From positions 1-7,461 of the forward strand of contig CAILKC010000940.1 in the NCBI GenBank assembly GCA_903834675.1: a stretch of 7,461 nucleotides of DNA, in the 5' to 3' direction. Source of the stretch: an uncultured Victivallales bacterium (GTDB lineage Bacteria; Verrucomicrobiota; Lentisphaeria; Oligosphaerales; JAFGRS01). Under the pieces are notes generated by a model that made no database searches, was not told the DNA's origin, and saw only the letters and a program-made list of their open reading frames with translations. A program made the position numbers and the translations under genes. The stretch's first letter is position 1, and the number at the start of each line of letters is the position of its first letter. Shown in pieces: positions 6,743 to 7,461 of the stretch.

Positions 6743-7243
6743 ATGGTTGCGACTCCTGAGATTGCCACCGCGCTGGGGATTGCCGGTGGGTTCGCGTGCT
6801 TGACGTTCTCGGCCATGGGTTCGGCCATGGGGGCGGGCGCGGCGGCCATGTCGTCGATCGGCGCCTGGAAGAAGTGCTATGCGCAGAACAAGACGGCGCC
6901 CTTTCTCCTTTTGGCCTTCATGGGCGCACCGCTCACGCAGACCTTCTATGGGCTGATCCTGATGGGCTCCATCAACGCCGCCGCGCTCAAGGTCGGGGCC
7001 CTCTATCCGGCCCTGCTGATGGTGGGAGTGGTCGGCGGCATCGCCAACGGCGTGTCCGCCTGGATGCAGGGCCGGGCCGCGGCGGGAGCGGCCGATGCCT
7101 TGTCCGAGACCGGCAAGGGTTTCACCAACTACATGATCGCCTTGGGCATCATCGAGACCGTGGCGCTGTTCATCATGGTGTTCTCGATGATGACGGTGGC
7201 CAAAGTGGCGGAGATGGTGGCCAAGGTGGCCGCCGGCGGGTGA
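6743..7243 (+). CDS. ntpK: V-type ATPase proteolipid subunit K (rotor ring), predicted Na+ type
   Basis: This forms the rotating membrane ring that carries the coupling ion. The protein has 166 residues in four hydrophobic helices (about 9-35, 53-80, 86-112, 128-155), the duplicated-hairpin form of V-type proteolipids. Helix 1 has the Gly-rich packing motif GSAMGAG (26-32). Helix 2 has APLTQTFYG (62-70) and no acidic residue. Helix 3 has WMQGRAAAGA (107-116). Helix 4 has the single ion-binding Glu138 in GIIETVAL. In E. hirae NtpK, Na+ is held by Thr64, Gln65, Gln110 and Glu139 side chains, with Tyr68 stabilising the site. The matching residues here are T65, Q66, Q109, E138 and Y69, all present. 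This predicts Na+ rather than H+ as the coupling ion. One carboxylate per four helices gives few ions per turn, which suits an ATP-driven pump. The start has a strong AGGAAGGAAG site, and a probable terminator follows 24 bases after the stop. Confidence 0.95.
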   Translation: MVATPEIATALGIAGGFACLTFSAMGSAMGAGAAAMSSIGAWKKCYAQNKTAPFLLLAFMGAPLTQTFYGLILMGSINAAALKVGALYPALLMVGVVGGIANGVSAWMQGRAAAGAADALSETGKGFTNYMIALGIIETVALFIMVFSMMTVAKVAEMVAKVAAGG

Positions 7244-7267
7244 CCTGACGCCGTGGCCAGTGCCGAC

Positions 7268-7303
7268 CCCTGCCTGGAGCGGGCGGGCAGGGCTGTCTCT
7301 TTT
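7268..7303 (+). terminator. Probable intrinsic terminator at the end of the operon
   Basis: CCCTGCC (7268-7274) pairs perfectly with GGCAGGG (7286-7292). A T-G wobble (7275/7285) and a G-C pair (7276/7284) extend this to nine pairs around a 7-base loop. A T-rich run, TCTCTTTTC (7296-7304), follows within a few bases. The position shortly after the K stop is where an operon terminator is expected. The T run is interrupted by C, so termination may be incomplete or helped by Rho. Confidence 0.68.
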
Positions 7304-7329
7304 CGACCCGTGCAATAAGGAAGTCTGTC

Positions 7330-7461
7330 TGGAGCGCTGAAGGCGCGCCGCAATACCAGCCCAGGGCAACGCCCTGGGAATCGGACGGTTATGGGTTTGA
7401 GCCCTGTAGGGGCGAGCTATCTGCCCTACCTTTACGCCGACGTCGCATGGTCCGCCCCTTC
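7330..7461. repeat. Palindrome-rich repeat-like element, possibly a dispersed repeat (runs off window end)
   Basis: No gene is supported after the terminator. This stretch is dense in short inverted repeats. CCCAGGGCAACGCCCTGGG (7360-7378) is a perfect 8-bp stem with an AAC loop. GCCCTGTAGGGGC (7401-7413) is a second stem. GTAGGG (7406-7411) pairs with CCCTAC (7424-7429). AGGGGCG (7408-7414) pairs with CGCCCCT (7453-7459). The wording (a CCCAGGG/CCCTGGG palindrome, then GAGCCCTGTAGGGGC) resembles the short dispersed intergenic repeats I recall from PVC-group and Acidobacteria genomes, which are often mis-annotated as small hypothetical proteins. Repetition cannot be shown from one copy. An open frame from ATG 7391 runs off the window but has no ribosome site and lies in the palindromes. 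Confidence 0.5.

Noticed and set aside
5060..7369. Very long open frame on the minus strand (769 codons) across subunits I and K.
   Set aside because: It lies antisense to two clearly conserved membrane proteins. Its translation is rich in His, Arg, Gln and Gly with no domain, as expected for the mirror of GC-rich codons. It also runs through the terminator.
7391..7461. Small open frame starting at ATG 7391 and running off the window.
   Set aside because: It has no ribosome site and lies wholly in a palindrome-rich repeat-like region; such frames are a known source of false small proteins.
1..7461. CRISPR array, tRNA, rRNA, insertion sequence or phage genes.
   Set aside because: I see no regularly spaced direct repeats, no tRNA-like cloverleaf and no transposase or phage protein; nearly the whole window is explained by the ATPase genes.

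Overview
The window is a GC-rich (by eye about two thirds G+C), tightly packed, single-strand gene cluster that encodes a bacterial V-type (A/V-type) rotary ATPase. All recognised genes are on the + strand, in the order E (3' end only) - DUF2764-like protein - A - B - D - I - K. This order, with a small uncharacterised gene between E and A and no recognisable subunit C, F or G/H gene inside the cluster, is the reduced layout known from Chlamydiae, spirochaetes and some other bacteria. It differs from the fuller Thermus and Enterococcus operons. High GC, this operon type and a structured repeat at the 3' end suggest an environmental bacterium from a group such as the PVC superphylum or Acidobacteria. 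That placement is an inference.

Layout: positions 1-381 are the C-terminal 126 residues of peripheral-stalk subunit E. Positions 414-989 encode a 191-residue DUF2764-type protein. Positions 1007-2743 (A) and 2784-4082 (B) encode the catalytic and non-catalytic hexamer subunits. Positions 4096-4722 encode rotor-shaft subunit D. A 121-base gap follows, in which the D reading frame stays open past its stop. Positions 4844-6640 encode the membrane stator subunit I. A 102-base leader with a possible hairpin and a strong ribosome binding site precedes the proteolipid gene K (6743-7243). A probable intrinsic terminator (7268-7303) closes the operon. The last ~130 bases hold a palindrome-rich repeat-like sequence and no supported gene.

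How the parts work together: A3B3 hydrolyses (or makes) ATP, D turns inside it, E (and probably the DUF2764 protein, in an unknown position) connects the parts, and I plus the K ring move ions across the membrane. The K protein is a four-helix proteolipid with one acidic site (E138). It carries T65, Q66, Y69, Q109 and E138-T139, the residue set that binds Na+ in Enterococcus hirae NtpK. The sequence therefore predicts a Na+-coupled, probably ATP-driven pump. The main unsolved points are the DUF2764 protein, the missing stalk subunits, and the 3' repeat.
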